From Promethearchaeota archaeon (GTDB lineage: Archaea > Asgardarchaeota > Lokiarchaeia > Sigyniarchaeales > SOKP01), in assembly GCA_008080735.1 (NCBI GenBank), contig SHMW01000040.1, positions 1 to 36,305 of the forward strand: a stretch of DNA of 36,305 nucleotides, written 5' to 3'. Of the stretch, positions 8,822-17,449 are shown one piece after another; position 1 is the first letter of the stretch; every line of letters begins with the position of its first letter. The notes beneath the pieces are model-generated. The model was given only the letters and a program-made list of their open reading frames with translations. It did no database searches and was not told where the DNA came from. Position numbers and translations under genes: made by a program.

Positions 8822-10291
8822 ATGAGGATTATTTATATCGATATTGATACTCTTCGAGCGGACCATTTAGGATGCTATGGATATCACAGAAATACCACGC
8901 CAAATATTGATCAAATCGCAGAAGAAGGGAGTATTTTTACAAATTGCTATGCTTCTGATGCACCGTGTTTACCTTCAAGAGCTTCAATGTTCATGGGAAG
9001 ATTTGGAATCCATACCGGAATTGTGGGACATGGAGGAACGGCTGCTGATTTACGGCTGAAAGGCAAGGATCGTGGATTTGAGGATCAGAGGTATGAGAAC
9101 TTCTGGGTTAATCTTATACGAAGCGCAGGATATCACACGGTCTCTATTTCTCCTTACGCCGAGAGACATTCCGCATACTGGTTTTATGCCCCCTTTAAGG
9201 AGATCTACAATCCTGGTAAAAAAGGAATGGAAATCGCGGATACAGTATATCCTTATGCGAAGAAATGGTTAAAAGAAAATGGAAAGAAGGATAATTGGTT
9301 TCTTCATATTAATACGTGGGATCCTCATACGCCTTATCGTGTGCCAAAAAAATATGGAAATCCGTTTGAAGCGGATCCACCTCCTTCATGGATGACTCAA
9401 GAAATCATTGACCAACACAGAAACAGCTATGGACCACGCTCTGCCCGAGATCTATTAGGATTTGGAGATGAAGAGAAATTTTTTGTACGAGCATTCCCGA
9501 GAATTCATAAGGGCGAAATCGAAAATCTCGAAGACTATAAGATTTGGATTGACGGATATGATACGGGCATTAGATATGCGGACGATCTCGTGGGGAAACT
9601 CGTAAACTTATTGAACGATCTTGGTATATATGAAGACACATTAATCATGATTAGTGCAGATCACGGAGAAAGTCAAGGTGAGCTGAATGTGTACGGCGAT
9701 CATGCCACTGCAGATCATATTGTAAATCGAATACCAATGGTTATCAAATGGCCGGAAAAAAATTGGGAAAAAAAATATGATAATTTAGTATACCAAACAG
9801 ATATCGCAGCAACAATTGCGAGAGGAATAGGAAAGAAAATTCCAGATACTTGGGATGGAAAGAGTTTTTTTGAAGAAATCGAAAATGATGAAGATTTCGG
9901 TAGACCATATTTAGTTATTTCTCAAAACGCATGGAGCAGTCAGAGAGCCGTTATTTTTGATAGGTGGACAATGATTAAAACCTATCATACAGGAATGAAA
10001 GACTATCCAGAATTGATGCTATTTGACAGAAAAAATGACTTTCATATGCTTAATAATCTTGCGGAAAAAAGAACGGAAATTGTGGCCCAAGGGAGTTCTT
10101 TGTTGGAAAAATGGCATACTGAGATGATGAGTATATCAGAATCGCAGATTGACCCGTTATGGACGGTGTGGAATGAAGGTGGGCCATCACATTGTCGAGG
10201 AATGCTTGATAAATATATTGAAAGACTTAAAAAAACAAATAGGGAGCATCTGATTCCAAAATTACTCGATCGTGATGAATCCTACAGTTAA
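8822..10291 (+). CDS. Sulfatase (alkaline-phosphatase superfamily)
   Basis: A 489-residue type I sulfatase-family hydrolase expected to cleave sulfate esters. The N-terminus carries the metal-binding DIDTLRADHLGCYGY. The sulfatase signature CLPSRASMFMGR places Cys49 in the C-x-P-S-R context that is oxidised to formylglycine by a maturase. A second metal site is in SADHGESQGE (Asp280, His281), with HATADH further on. No signal peptide is visible, so it is predicted to be cytoplasmic, which is unusual for enzymes attacking external sulfated polymers. No formylglycine-generating enzyme or radical-SAM maturase is in the window. Phosphonate monoester hydrolase activity is an alternative in this superfamily. 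The ATG start lies immediately before the conserved N-terminal strand. Confidence 0.9.
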   Translation: MRIIYIDIDTLRADHLGCYGYHRNTTPNIDQIAEEGSIFTNCYASDAPCLPSRASMFMGRFGIHTGIVGHGGTAADLRLKGKDRGFEDQRYENFWVNLIRSAGYHTVSISPYAERHSAYWFYAPFKEIYNPGKKGMEIADTVYPYAKKWLKENGKKDNWFLHINTWDPHTPYRVPKKYGNPFEADPPPSWMTQEIIDQHRNSYGPRSARDLLGFGDEEKFFVRAFPRIHKGEIENLEDYKIWIDGYDTGIRYADDLVGKLVNLLNDLGIYEDTLIMISADHGESQGELNVYGDHATADHIVNRIPMVIKWPEKNWEKKYDNLVYQTDIAATIARGIGKKIPDTWDGKSFFEEIENDEDFGRPYLVISQNAWSSQRAVIFDRWTMIKTYHTGMKDYPELMLFDRKNDFHMLNNLAEKRTEIVAQGSSLLEKWHTEMMSISESQIDPLWTVWNEGGPSHCRGMLDKYIERLKKTNREHLIPKLLDRDESYS

Positions 10292-10387
10292 AGGATTTAT
10301 TTTTTATTTATTATCAAGTTTCCAACAATTTTGTTAAATTAGGTTTTTATTAATAAAAATAATCAATAATAATTAAAATACAGAAAT

Positions 10388-10545
10388 ATGGATGATTTAG
10401 ATAAAATAAAATAAATTCTAGATGATCAAAAAGAATATTTAGTTCTTATTCTCGTGGAGATTCAACCTCAGAAATCGATATCGTCCTTTTAGTAGAGTTT
10501 AAGGGAAATGTAGAATGGAATTTCTTTTTAAGAAATATATATTAG
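10388..10545 (+). pseudogene. Remnant of a MNT-type nucleotidyltransferase gene
   Basis: Degraded trace of a minimal nucleotidyltransferase gene. From the ATG at 10388 the frame reads MDDLDKIK, a stop, then ILDDQKEYL. In a shifted frame the family signature follows as KRIF-SSYSRGDSTSEIDIVLLVE, matching the usual FGSxxRGDxxxxSDIDLLV core with the GS pair damaged and a few codons missing. It stops at 10545 before the rest of the domain. An internal stop, a frameshift and a truncation together mark it as dead. Such genes often pair with HEPN proteins as toxin-antitoxin modules; no HEPN partner is seen here. Confidence 0.7.
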
Positions 10546-10572
10546 AAAAAGGTAAAAAATAGGTTAAATATT

Positions 10573-12291
10573 TTAAGTGCCATTTATGACCTTGCTTTTT
10601 GGAGTATAATAATCTCCAATTTCGTAGTTATTGAAGTTAATGCTATAATGGTCTCTCCAATGGTATTTAATTTCGTCGATGGTTGCTTGGTATATGCTGT
10701 CTTTTATTTTTCCCTCGGCGCAAATAGTTGTTCCTATAGGTGAGGCTACAATCTCCCCGTCTTGAACTACAATCTGACCATCTTTTATCGTATACGCAGC
10801 ATTTGAAAATGCTTTCTCGATGGTGTGTCCCTCCATCCTCTTTGGATCTAAGTCGAAGATAGAAACATCTCCAATCGCTCCTGCCCCGAGATGACCTCGA
10901 TCTTCCAGACCCAAGCTTTTAGCTGTTCCAGCACGTGTCATAATACAGATCTCATTAAGAGAAAGCTCTCGATCGATATCTCGAAGTTGTGTTTGGGAAT
11001 CCGCTTTACTAGAAATGTTATCAAGCATATCATCTCGCGTCTTTTTGTCCATTAGCCAGCGTATGATTTTAGGATAATAGATAAATGGTCCGCCATTGGG
11101 ATGGTCGGTTGTCATGAAGATCTTATAAGGATCGTCAATCAATAATGCCAATTCCAAACCAATCGCCCATTGGATTGCATTAACTCCCACTTTAGGATCA
11201 AAGTAATAAGGAACTATTCCCGAACCCGATTCTCCTTCAATCTGCCCGTTAATCCATTTAGTTCCTGGCTTGGCCCCCCAAGCACTTGTTCCACCGAGGT
11301 GGTGTAGTGCAAATTCCCAAGGACCGTCTGCTGTCATAGTGGTGGTTGCTGCTTTCGCAAAGACTACTTGTCCCATATCAATGGTGACATGGTCATGAGA
11401 ATTGATATAGTCTGCGATTTCTGGAGCCCCAGATCGGAAATTTCCCCAGTTTGAACCGCCATACGCATTAAACTGGCAATGGGTTAAGTGTACAGTCGTT
11501 TTTCTATCTCCACTTGGCTCAATTCCCTCTAATGTTTTCCAACTGTTAATAGTATGTTCAAAGTTCCCGGGATGACCTAAATTGTTCGCATGCATGTGAA
11601 TTGAATGCGGTAGTCCTAACATCTCATTAGCTGTTGCGAGTCCTTCTAAAATCTGTCGTGGAGTGACACCAAAATGAAACACTTCACTATCAAGCGAATC
11701 TACATTTTTTCCCCATGCCCAGTTCTCTACTCCGCCTGGATTGACGATTTTAATAGCATAACCTTTTGTAGCTTTCATTATCCATGCGACATAACCAGCT
11801 AGCTTTTCCCAATCCTTTTCTTTGATGAATTCCATTACGTACCAATTGTTTCCAAATAAAGGAAAAGCAGCTTTATCAATAATGGGGGTGTTTAAGAACT
11901 CTTCATGAGTATGCCGTGCTTCCAATAAGGGCATAGCAGGTTCAATTACGGTAGTATATCCGAGTTTTGCGTACCTATATCCCGTAATCCATGTAGAAGG
12001 AACTGAATATCCGACACCAGATCTCGTTGTTTTAGTCTTTTTAACCTCATCAATCATATGGTCCTCAGGTCTGAAGGCACGACCAGAATTAACTTTTGCT
12101 CCCGCGATATGCGAATGAACGTCGACTCCTCCTGGCATGACGATCTTTCCGGACGCGTCAATCTCCTTCGCATCAGGATCCGCTTTGTCTACAACAACAC
12201 CGTCCTTAATATAAATATCCCGTTTCTCTCCGTCTATATCGTTTAATGGGTCATAAACAATCCCGTTTTTTATCGTTATTGAATTTTTCAT
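10573..12291 (-). CDS. fwdA: Formylmethanofuran dehydrogenase subunit A
   Basis: A 572-residue amidohydrolase-fold subunit that interconverts formate and formylmethanofuran in the archaeal methyl branch of the Wood-Ljungdahl pathway. Binuclear-metal ligands are recognisable: His59 and His61 in DVHSHIAG, a likely carboxylated Lys181 in YAIKIVNPGG, histidines in SIHMHANNLG (232/234) and VHLTHCQF (268/271), and Asp396 in TTDHPNGG. Length and the long central segment match FwdA/FmdA rather than dihydroorotase or urease. The Mo/W subunit FwdB and the FwdC/D subunits are not beside it; this gene stands alone on its strand. That is unusual, since fwd genes are commonly clustered. It may act with subunits encoded elsewhere. 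The ATG start gives the normal MKNSITIKNG N-terminus. Confidence 0.93.
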   Translation of the reverse strand: MKNSITIKNGIVYDPLNDIDGEKRDIYIKDGVVVDKADPDAKEIDASGKIVMPGGVDVHSHIAGAKVNSGRAFRPEDHMIDEVKKTKTTRSGVGYSVPSTWITGYRYAKLGYTTVIEPAMPLLEARHTHEEFLNTPIIDKAAFPLFGNNWYVMEFIKEKDWEKLAGYVAWIMKATKGYAIKIVNPGGVENWAWGKNVDSLDSEVFHFGVTPRQILEGLATANEMLGLPHSIHMHANNLGHPGNFEHTINSWKTLEGIEPSGDRKTTVHLTHCQFNAYGGSNWGNFRSGAPEIADYINSHDHVTIDMGQVVFAKAATTTMTADGPWEFALHHLGGTSAWGAKPGTKWINGQIEGESGSGIVPYYFDPKVGVNAIQWAIGLELALLIDDPYKIFMTTDHPNGGPFIYYPKIIRWLMDKKTRDDMLDNISSKADSQTQLRDIDRELSLNEICIMTRAGTAKSLGLEDRGHLGAGAIGDVSIFDLDPKRMEGHTIEKAFSNAAYTIKDGQIVVQDGEIVASPIGTTICAEGKIKDSIYQATIDEIKYHWRDHYSINFNNYEIGDYYTPKSKVINGT

Positions 12292-12723
12292 AATAATTCA
12301 ATTAGTATAATATTTTTATTAAAACCTAAGAAGAAAAATAAAGCATTATTTTTATTTTTACCAATTATTTTTATTAAGATTTATGGTAAAATACAAATCA
12401 ATGTATTTAAATGGGCTATTTAAGAAGAGAGATTTATCTCCTTATATCCAAAATTCTCTAATTCTCTTCATAAAGATTGTCGTATTATGAAATAGATTTG
12501 GATTTTTTTAGATGAAAGAATTATCATTCAAAATTAGATTTGATAAAATGTACTTGTATTTCTATCCAATATACTTAAATGAAATTATATTTTAAAATCC
12601 AATAATAATATCCACGGAAATTTTATCAGTAGTTTTTAGATTAATCATTTGGATCATAATCCTTCTCTTTATTACTATGATTATTTATTATCGATAGTAC
12701 TTAGAAAATGGAGTGATGATTAC
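12292..12723. other. Intergenic region upstream of a surface-protein gene
   Basis: This AT-rich stretch of 432 bases separates the divergent fwdA and the surface-protein gene. No gene is convincing. An in-frame upstream extension from 12649 of the next gene is rejected in favour of the ATG at 12724. Bases 12579-12599 are identical to 1765-1785, another upstream region. The far side must hold the fwdA promoter, which I could not place with confidence. Confidence 0.45.
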
Positions 12724-13236
12724 ATGTCTAAAAGAGGATCGAGTGGAAGGGGTATAGCAATAGTAGCTTTAGCATTAATCATTGGCACTATGGGATTCTT
12801 GTTTTATTCTATGGTTATTTTAGAGCCAGAATCAACAATAAGACAGACTTGGTATGACAGTAATGAATCTAGATATAATACTAACCCAACTTTAACCTTA
12901 ATCACAATTCCAGATTTATCAATAACTTTTGAAAAGCAATCTGGTGAATCCGTATACATCTTATTTTCTTCCCGAGCAGGGGTATGGGAGGATGGAGGAT
13001 GGGAATACATAGAAGTATATCTAGCTATTGATGGTAATCGAATCAATGAGGCGCATAATAAATTTCTGTTATATACTTCCAATGGAGGGAGTGCGAATAT
13101 TGTTCCCATGACACTGCAATACACCTTTAATGAGCTATCTAATGGTAATCATGAAGTTACAGTCGTAATCTATGGAAGTCATAGTTCAAATTATGTTGAC
13201 AGCAATACCCTTCTCGTACAAACATATGTCGGTTGA
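12724..13236 (+). CDS. Membrane-anchored extracellular hypothetical protein
   Basis: A 170-residue protein with a short basic N-terminus (MSKRGSSGRG), one hydrophobic helix (about residues 10-30, GIAIVALALIIGTMGFLFY) and a polar C-terminal domain of about 135 residues. That domain is rich in Ser, Thr, Asn and aromatic residues in an alternating beta pattern, consistent with an extracellular beta-sandwich held by an N-terminal signal anchor. No enzyme motif or cysteine pair is visible. The start at 12724 is chosen over the longer frame (from 12649) because ggagtgat lies about 10 bases upstream of this ATG and the signal anchor then sits at the N-terminus. Family unrecognised; an adhesive or envelope role is inference. 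Confidence 0.62.
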   Translation: MSKRGSSGRGIAIVALALIIGTMGFLFYSMVILEPESTIRQTWYDSNESRYNTNPTLTLITIPDLSITFEKQSGESVYILFSSRAGVWEDGGWEYIEVYLAIDGNRINEAHNKFLLYTSNGGSANIVPMTLQYTFNELSNGNHEVTVVIYGSHSSNYVDSNTLLVQTYVG

Positions 13237-13403
13237 ATTTTTCATGACAATTTTTACCATCGGATAATCTTGTATCCAAATCTATTCAAATTTTTTATTT
13301 ATGATAGAAATATGATGGGGTAATTATTCTCACATTCTCAAGGAGGAGATTTACTGAATGATCTCTAGGTGCGACATCAATCAAATCTTCCAAAAAAGTG
13401 AAA

Positions 13404-13946
13404 TTACTCATTTTTTAGATAATATATTTCGGATAGATTTCTGTATTTTTCACCGTAATCTATTCCATAGCCTATAATGAATTTATTTGGGACTTCAAAT
13501 CCTAAATAATGGATTGGAACTTCTATTTCTCTTCTTGCGGGTTTACTAGTCAAAGTACATACTTTTAATGATTGCGGATTGTGCTTTTCTAGGCGTTCCA
13601 GAAGCGTTGATACGGTTAATCCTGTATCAACAATATCCTCCACTAATATAATATCTCTTTGCCTTATCTCTTTTGATAACCATTTAATCACACTCACCTC
13701 CCCTGAACTTTCAGTAGAATCACCATAACTCGAAAGTTCGATAAATTCAATTTCTACATCTATGGTGAGTTCACGTATTAAATCAGCAAGAAACATAAAA
13801 GAACCTTTTAGGACTGAAATAAGTATAGGTGTTTTTCCGCGGTAATCAGCATTTATACGTTTAGCTAATTGATTGATCTTGCGTTTAATTTCTTTTTGAG
13901 TTATCAAAAGTTTAAAATCATTATAATAATTCATAATCCCATTCAT
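13404..13946 (-). CDS. hpt: Hypoxanthine phosphoribosyltransferase
   Basis: A 180-residue purine-salvage enzyme transferring phosphoribose from PRPP to hypoxanthine (and usually guanine). The PRPP-binding signature is ILVEDIVDTGLT (acidic pair Glu103-Asp104). Other conserved segments are VLKGSFMF (the PPi loop, about 45-52), ELSSYGDSTESSGEV (the flexible loop, about 70-84) and LTSKPARRE, with FEVPNKFIIGYGIDYGEKYR near the base-binding region. Length and motifs match the bacterial-type Hpt rather than the short archaeal Hpt/Apt proteins. Two ATG codons are in frame at the start (residues 1 and 5); neither has a strong Shine-Dalgarno site, so the N-terminus is uncertain by four residues. It is divergent from the amidohydrolase gene at 14095. 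Confidence 0.93.
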   Translation of the reverse strand: MNGIMNYYNDFKLLITQKEIKRKINQLAKRINADYRGKTPILISVLKGSFMFLADLIRELTIDVEIEFIELSSYGDSTESSGEVSVIKWLSKEIRQRDIILVEDIVDTGLTVSTLLERLEKHNPQSLKVCTLTSKPARREIEVPIHYLGFEVPNKFIIGYGIDYGEKYRNLSEIYYLKNE

Positions 13947-14094
13947 GGAACAAAGATTTTATGAGTTAAAAAATATGTTGTTTATAATCTTTTATTTCAG
14001 TTAATTTATTGTTATTAATCACTCAACAATCTACGATAATTTAATTTTATTGAGAACATTACTTCTATCTAAGTAATTAGGAAAGGGATTTAGA

Positions 14095-15522
14095 ATGGAT
14101 CTTGCAATTATTAATTCATGGGTAATGACTTGCGAAGGCAAGGGTCTTGGTATTATTAAAAATGGTGGTGTCAGAGTAGAGAACGGGAGAATTGTATTTC
14201 TTGGTAAGATGGATGAATTTAATTATAAGAATGCTGAGCGTATCATTGATGGAAAATATCATCATCTGGCTATGCCAGGACTTATCAATTCACATATCCA
14301 TTCAATCTTGACACTTTGCCGTGGTGCGGTTCATGATATCCCTGAAATTGAATATATTCCGAAGGGTCTAAATTTTTTTGCGGAGCATCTCACTTTTGAA
14401 GACTTCATTTTGGGTACCAAAATCGCCGTAATCGAAGGATTAAAAGCGGGAACTACTACTTTTGTGGAATATGGGCTTGGAGTAGCTGGCCTTGTAAATC
14501 ATATCTATAAACCCTATCATCTTAGTGTAGTTCCCACTGAAATGATTAATGAATTAAGTTATTATGAAGAACTAAAGCCAGATGAATTATATAATTTTCA
14601 TACGGGTATGGGTAAAGCAGCATTAAGAAGAGCAAACAAGTTATTTAAGCAGTTCGAGGACGAAGAATTAATAAAACCGATGTATGGCCCCCAAGCACTC
14701 GATATGCTCTCGTTGGAATTGTTGCATCAGATTAAAGAGAATGCCATTCAACGTCATTCTAAGATGCATATGCATGTAGCACAAGGAGAACGAGAACGTA
14801 TACAAATTAAGAAGAGATTTGGAAAAAATCAAACCACGGTTAAAGTTTTAGAAAACGAGGATTTATTAGGGAATTATTTGATTGCGGCTCATATCCATGA
14901 TACAACTCATCAAGAACGCAAATTGTTGGTTGAAAAAGGAGTTGGTATGGTGGGCTGTCCCAGTTCCATTTCTAAAATAGATGGAATAGTCCCTCCCTTA
15001 GCGGATTATGTCGAATTAGGAGGTATTGCTGGAATTGGAACTGACGAAGCCCCGGGAACAGGACATCATAATCTATTTAATGAAATGAAAATGGCAAGTC
15101 TCTTGAGCAAAGTTAATAATAAAAACCCTATGATCATGCCTCCTTGGGTGGTTATTAAATTAGCAACGATTAATGCTGCCAAACTATTAGGACTCGATCA
15201 TAAAATAGGAAGCTTAAAAATTGGAAAAAGAGCAGATATTATTACAATTGATTTGAAAAAACCACATTTAACACCAATAGTTTCAGATCCTTTTTGTAAT
15301 CTTAGTGCGAATCTTGTTTATTCCAATAAGGGTAATGAAGTAAACAACGTTATTATTAATGGAAAACCTATTATGCTCGAAAGCCAATTAATAGATTTCA
15401 ATGTACAAGAGATTCTTGATAACGCCAATGAACGCGCAGAAATCATTTTCAAGAAGGGAAAAGAAGATTGGATTAAATCGGGTTCTCAGATGGTCAAATA
15501 TTATGAAAATGGGTTTATATAA
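14095..15522 (+). CDS. Amidohydrolase, MTA/SAH deaminase-like
   Basis: A 475-residue metal-dependent hydrolase of the AtzA/TrzN/MtaD group, probably an aminohydrolase acting on an adenine or guanine nucleoside or a related heterocycle. The metal ligands are all present: His67 and His69 in NSHIHS, His227 in MHMHVAQ, a histidine in AAHIHD (266/268) and Asp317 in GTDEAPG. Glu in the GERE segment after His227 is the likely proton shuttle. The C-terminal KIGSLKIGKRADIITID is the beta-sandwich segment typical of the family. The usual substrate-loop motif after the third His (NPxSN) reads CPSSIS, so the exact substrate is uncertain. A good Shine-Dalgarno-like aggaaagg precedes the ATG. Divergent hpt next door fits a purine-salvage role, as inference. 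Confidence 0.8.
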   Translation: MDLAIINSWVMTCEGKGLGIIKNGGVRVENGRIVFLGKMDEFNYKNAERIIDGKYHHLAMPGLINSHIHSILTLCRGAVHDIPEIEYIPKGLNFFAEHLTFEDFILGTKIAVIEGLKAGTTTFVEYGLGVAGLVNHIYKPYHLSVVPTEMINELSYYEELKPDELYNFHTGMGKAALRRANKLFKQFEDEELIKPMYGPQALDMLSLELLHQIKENAIQRHSKMHMHVAQGERERIQIKKRFGKNQTTVKVLENEDLLGNYLIAAHIHDTTHQERKLLVEKGVGMVGCPSSISKIDGIVPPLADYVELGGIAGIGTDEAPGTGHHNLFNEMKMASLLSKVNNKNPMIMPPWVVIKLATINAAKLLGLDHKIGSLKIGKRADIITIDLKKPHLTPIVSDPFCNLSANLVYSNKGNEVNNVIINGKPIMLESQLIDFNVQEILDNANERAEIIFKKGKEDWIKSGSQMVKYYENGFI

Positions 15523-15548
15523 GATTTTCGCATCCTAGCTTTTCTCGT

Positions 15549-15926
15549 TTATCTCTCATTTCCATAAATCCCACCAAATGCTCCAAAGAGAGCTTCAACC
15601 ATAGTTTTGAGGATATCTCCGAAAAAGAATTTCTCAAAAAAATTATAGATTGTGTGAGCATCTTGCTGATTATTAAAATCTAAGAGAATATGATTCCTTT
15701 CTTGATTTATCGTTATCTTGGGCTTAATGGTTTTATCTTCAACATATCCTTTCAGTAATTGTTGTAAAGATACTTCATTTTGAATAAAATTTCCACTCAA
15801 TTGGTTATCTATCAATTCCTTATCTAATATCTCTATTTTTACTTGATTTTTCTCTTGATCAATGGTCAAATTGATAGCCTTTTTCATATCTTCCTTAATT
15901 TTTTCCCATTCTATATTTTCACTCAT
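15549..15926 (-). CDS. Hypothetical protein (125 aa)
   Basis: An unrecognised soluble protein of 125 residues. An acidic N-terminal helix (MSENIEWEKIKEDMKKAI) is followed by alternating strand-like segments (NQVKIEILDKEL, KPKITINQERNHILLDF). The C-terminus is an aromatic, amphipathic segment (YNFFEKFFFGDILKTMVEAL) ending GAFGGIYGNER. No cysteine, catalytic motif or clear membrane helix is seen, though the C-terminal segment could touch a membrane or a partner. The ATG is preceded by ggtgat about six bases upstream, which supports this start. It converges with the amidohydrolase (26 bases apart) and lies downstream of the MobA-like gene on the same strand. Confidence 0.6.
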   Translation of the reverse strand: MSENIEWEKIKEDMKKAINLTIDQEKNQVKIEILDKELIDNQLSGNFIQNEVSLQQLLKGYVEDKTIKPKITINQERNHILLDFNNQQDAHTIYNFFEKFFFGDILKTMVEALFGAFGGIYGNER

Positions 15927-16038
15927 ATTATTATCACCATCAATAAAAATCAGACACTCCTAATTATATGAATGATATCTTTTTCAAAAAGTTTATAATT
16001 TTATCGAGTGGAAGGAAATCTGCATAATAACGCAGAGA

Positions 16039-16710
16039 TTAATCTTCTTTTATATATTCGGTGGTAATTTTTTCAATATCAATTGGGCCATTTATATTGA
16101 ACAAACTAAGCAATTTTGTGTCCATATCTTTCAATTCCTTTTCGACTGAGATATAATTTATATTCCACTCCTCATCTAATAATTTGGTAAGGGCATAATG
16201 TTTCTGAGATTGGATTATTTGCTTAGAGTTTTGAAAGGTTTGGGGTATTGGATATATTGCAAAAAGAGTCTCTAAAAACCCATTAATCCATCGTGGTATT
16301 ACACAATCGTATCCCTTCGATTCTTTAATCATATATTTGATAACATCCGATCTTATTAAAGGAGCATCACCAGAAAGTAAAAATGCTTTTTGAAATCCTT
16401 TTTGATTCAATTGCTTAAAAGCAGAATAGATCCCAATCATAGGGGTAAAGATTCCCGGATAAGGAAAGAAATCTCGATCGTCTACGATAAAATTCACTTC
16501 TTTGGGGAATTTTATATTTCTCTTTATTCTAGAGATTTGGTCATCTGAATTTCCAACCAAAAAAATATCCTCATCAAATTCTGCTAAGGTTTCAATTTGA
16601 TGCAAAATGAGAGGTTTTCCGTCTAATTCAATTGTTCCTTTTTCATATCCAGAGCGATTGCTTTTCCCACCAATTAGAATAACTATTGCTAAATATTTTT
16701 GTTGTTCCAT
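16039..16710 (-). CDS. mobA: MobA-like nucleotidyltransferase
   Basis: A 223-residue NTP-transferase-fold protein resembling MobA, which adds GMP to molybdopterin to make the guanine-dinucleotide cofactor. The N-terminal signature reads LIGGKSNRSGYEKG, where the family usually has GGxSxRMGxDK. The Met/Phe before Gly is Ser and the Asp before Lys is Glu, so nucleotide binding may be altered. The metal-binding acid is kept in LSGDAPLI, and GKPLILHQIETL follows the usual pattern. A paralogue lies 0.7 kb away (17450-18142), sharing the IGxYSAF and LFAIYPI segments. The C-terminal third (about 150-223) is similar in both. The ATG start follows an AT-rich upstream region shared with a divergent membrane-protein gene. 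Substrate assignment is from family resemblance. Confidence 0.75.
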   Translation of the reverse strand: MEQQKYLAIVILIGGKSNRSGYEKGTIELDGKPLILHQIETLAEFDEDIFLVGNSDDQISRIKRNIKFPKEVNFIVDDRDFFPYPGIFTPMIGIYSAFKQLNQKGFQKAFLLSGDAPLIRSDVIKYMIKESKGYDCVIPRWINGFLETLFAIYPIPQTFQNSKQIIQSQKHYALTKLLDEEWNINYISVEKELKDMDTKLLSLFNINGPIDIEKITTEYIKED

Positions 16711-16817
16711 CTTTATATAGTAGAGATTCTGAATATTTAATTTTTATTCTTATTGAGTATTTAGCTTCCATTATAGAATTTATTGAATTTTTTAAAGTAA
16801 CTCTTTTTTTAGAAAAA

Positions 16818-16830
16818 TTATATATATAAA
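16818..16830 (+). promoter_or_regulatory. TATA-box candidate
   Basis: A run of alternating T and A (ttatatatataaa) lies about 82 bases before the ATG of the membrane-protein gene. Archaeal initiation about 25 bases downstream would give a leader of roughly 55-60 bases. A weak aaagg element sits just before the ATG. No other tract nearby matches as well. Confidence 0.45.
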
Positions 16831-16911
16831 GTCTATATTCTAAAGGTTTTTATATTACAAAATTAAAATGTAACTTAAAAAAAAATAAATCTTAAAAAAG
16901 GTATATAAATC

Positions 16912-17437
16912 ATGGGAGCTGGAAAATATTTAGCTATTTTAGCTGGTTTACTTACAATACTCGGAACTTGGGTATTTGCATTATGGGGTAGTACTGGAGC
17001 TGTGGGTTCTGGAGTTGGATTTGTTGTAGATCTTGATACGCTTTTTGCAGATGCAGAAACTTATGCTACAGGACTTTCTTTAAATATAATTCTTTACTAT
17101 TTGCTGATAGTGTTATTTTTAATTTTCCTAGCCGCGGGAGTGCTCCAATTAATTGGAATTAAAAGCAGAGTAGCAATCATTATCTTTTCATTATTTCCAT
17201 TAACGATTGGAGTTATCTATTTAATCGTTTTTTACGGTCCATCTGATATTTTCGGGAATTTAACATTTTTCTTTTCACTAGTATTTCTAGGAGAGCAATA
17301 TGGGGATAGATCGGAAGAGCGTCGTTTTTCCATTTTTAGTTCAATTAGGAGATGTTGGTTTGGGAACATATCTTTTAGTTGCTGGCGGAGTTCTGGGGAT
17401 TGTTTCTGGCATACTTCCGAGAGAAGAGTATTATTAA
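16912..17437 (+). CDS. Four-helix membrane protein, reading frame broken at an adapter sequence
   Basis: A small integral membrane protein with hydrophobic helices at about residues 7-27, 57-80 and 86-108. It starts MGAGKYLAILAGLLTILGTW. At 17308 the genome runs into an 18-base Illumina adapter match and the frame then reads into a cysteine- and arginine-rich tail ending at 17517 that looks unlike protein. In the next frame the natural C-terminus is obvious: PFLVQLGDVGLGTYLLVAGG, then a hydrophobic run ending SGILPREEYY with a stop at 17437. So the true gene is about 175 residues with a fourth helix. Removing just the 18 bases leaves the frame off by one, so local bases were also lost or added. 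Function unknown; it lies between two MobA-like genes but on the opposite strand. Confidence 0.7.
17308..17325 (+). other. Illumina adapter sequence inside the assembly
   Basis: AGATCGGAAGAGCGTCGT is identical to the first 18 bases of the TruSeq universal-adapter read-through sequence. A chance match of this length in 36 kb is very unlikely. It coincides exactly with the point where a conserved membrane-protein frame breaks, so it is best read as untrimmed adapter joined into the contig. Confidence 0.93.
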
Positions 17438-17449
17438 TTCAAATTTTCT

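Noticed and set aside
10573..12291. Dihydroorotase or urease alpha subunit for the large amidohydrolase
   Set aside because: Length, the NPGG lysine context and the HANNLG and TTDHPNGG blocks match FwdA.
12649..12723. N-terminal extension of the surface protein
   Set aside because: A ribosome site precedes the ATG at 12724, and the signal anchor fits that start.
13358..13477. Plus-strand 39-codon frame with a good ggaggag site before its ATG
   Set aside because: Most of it is antisense to the conserved end of hpt, and the sequence is not protein-like. The ribosome-site match is probably chance.
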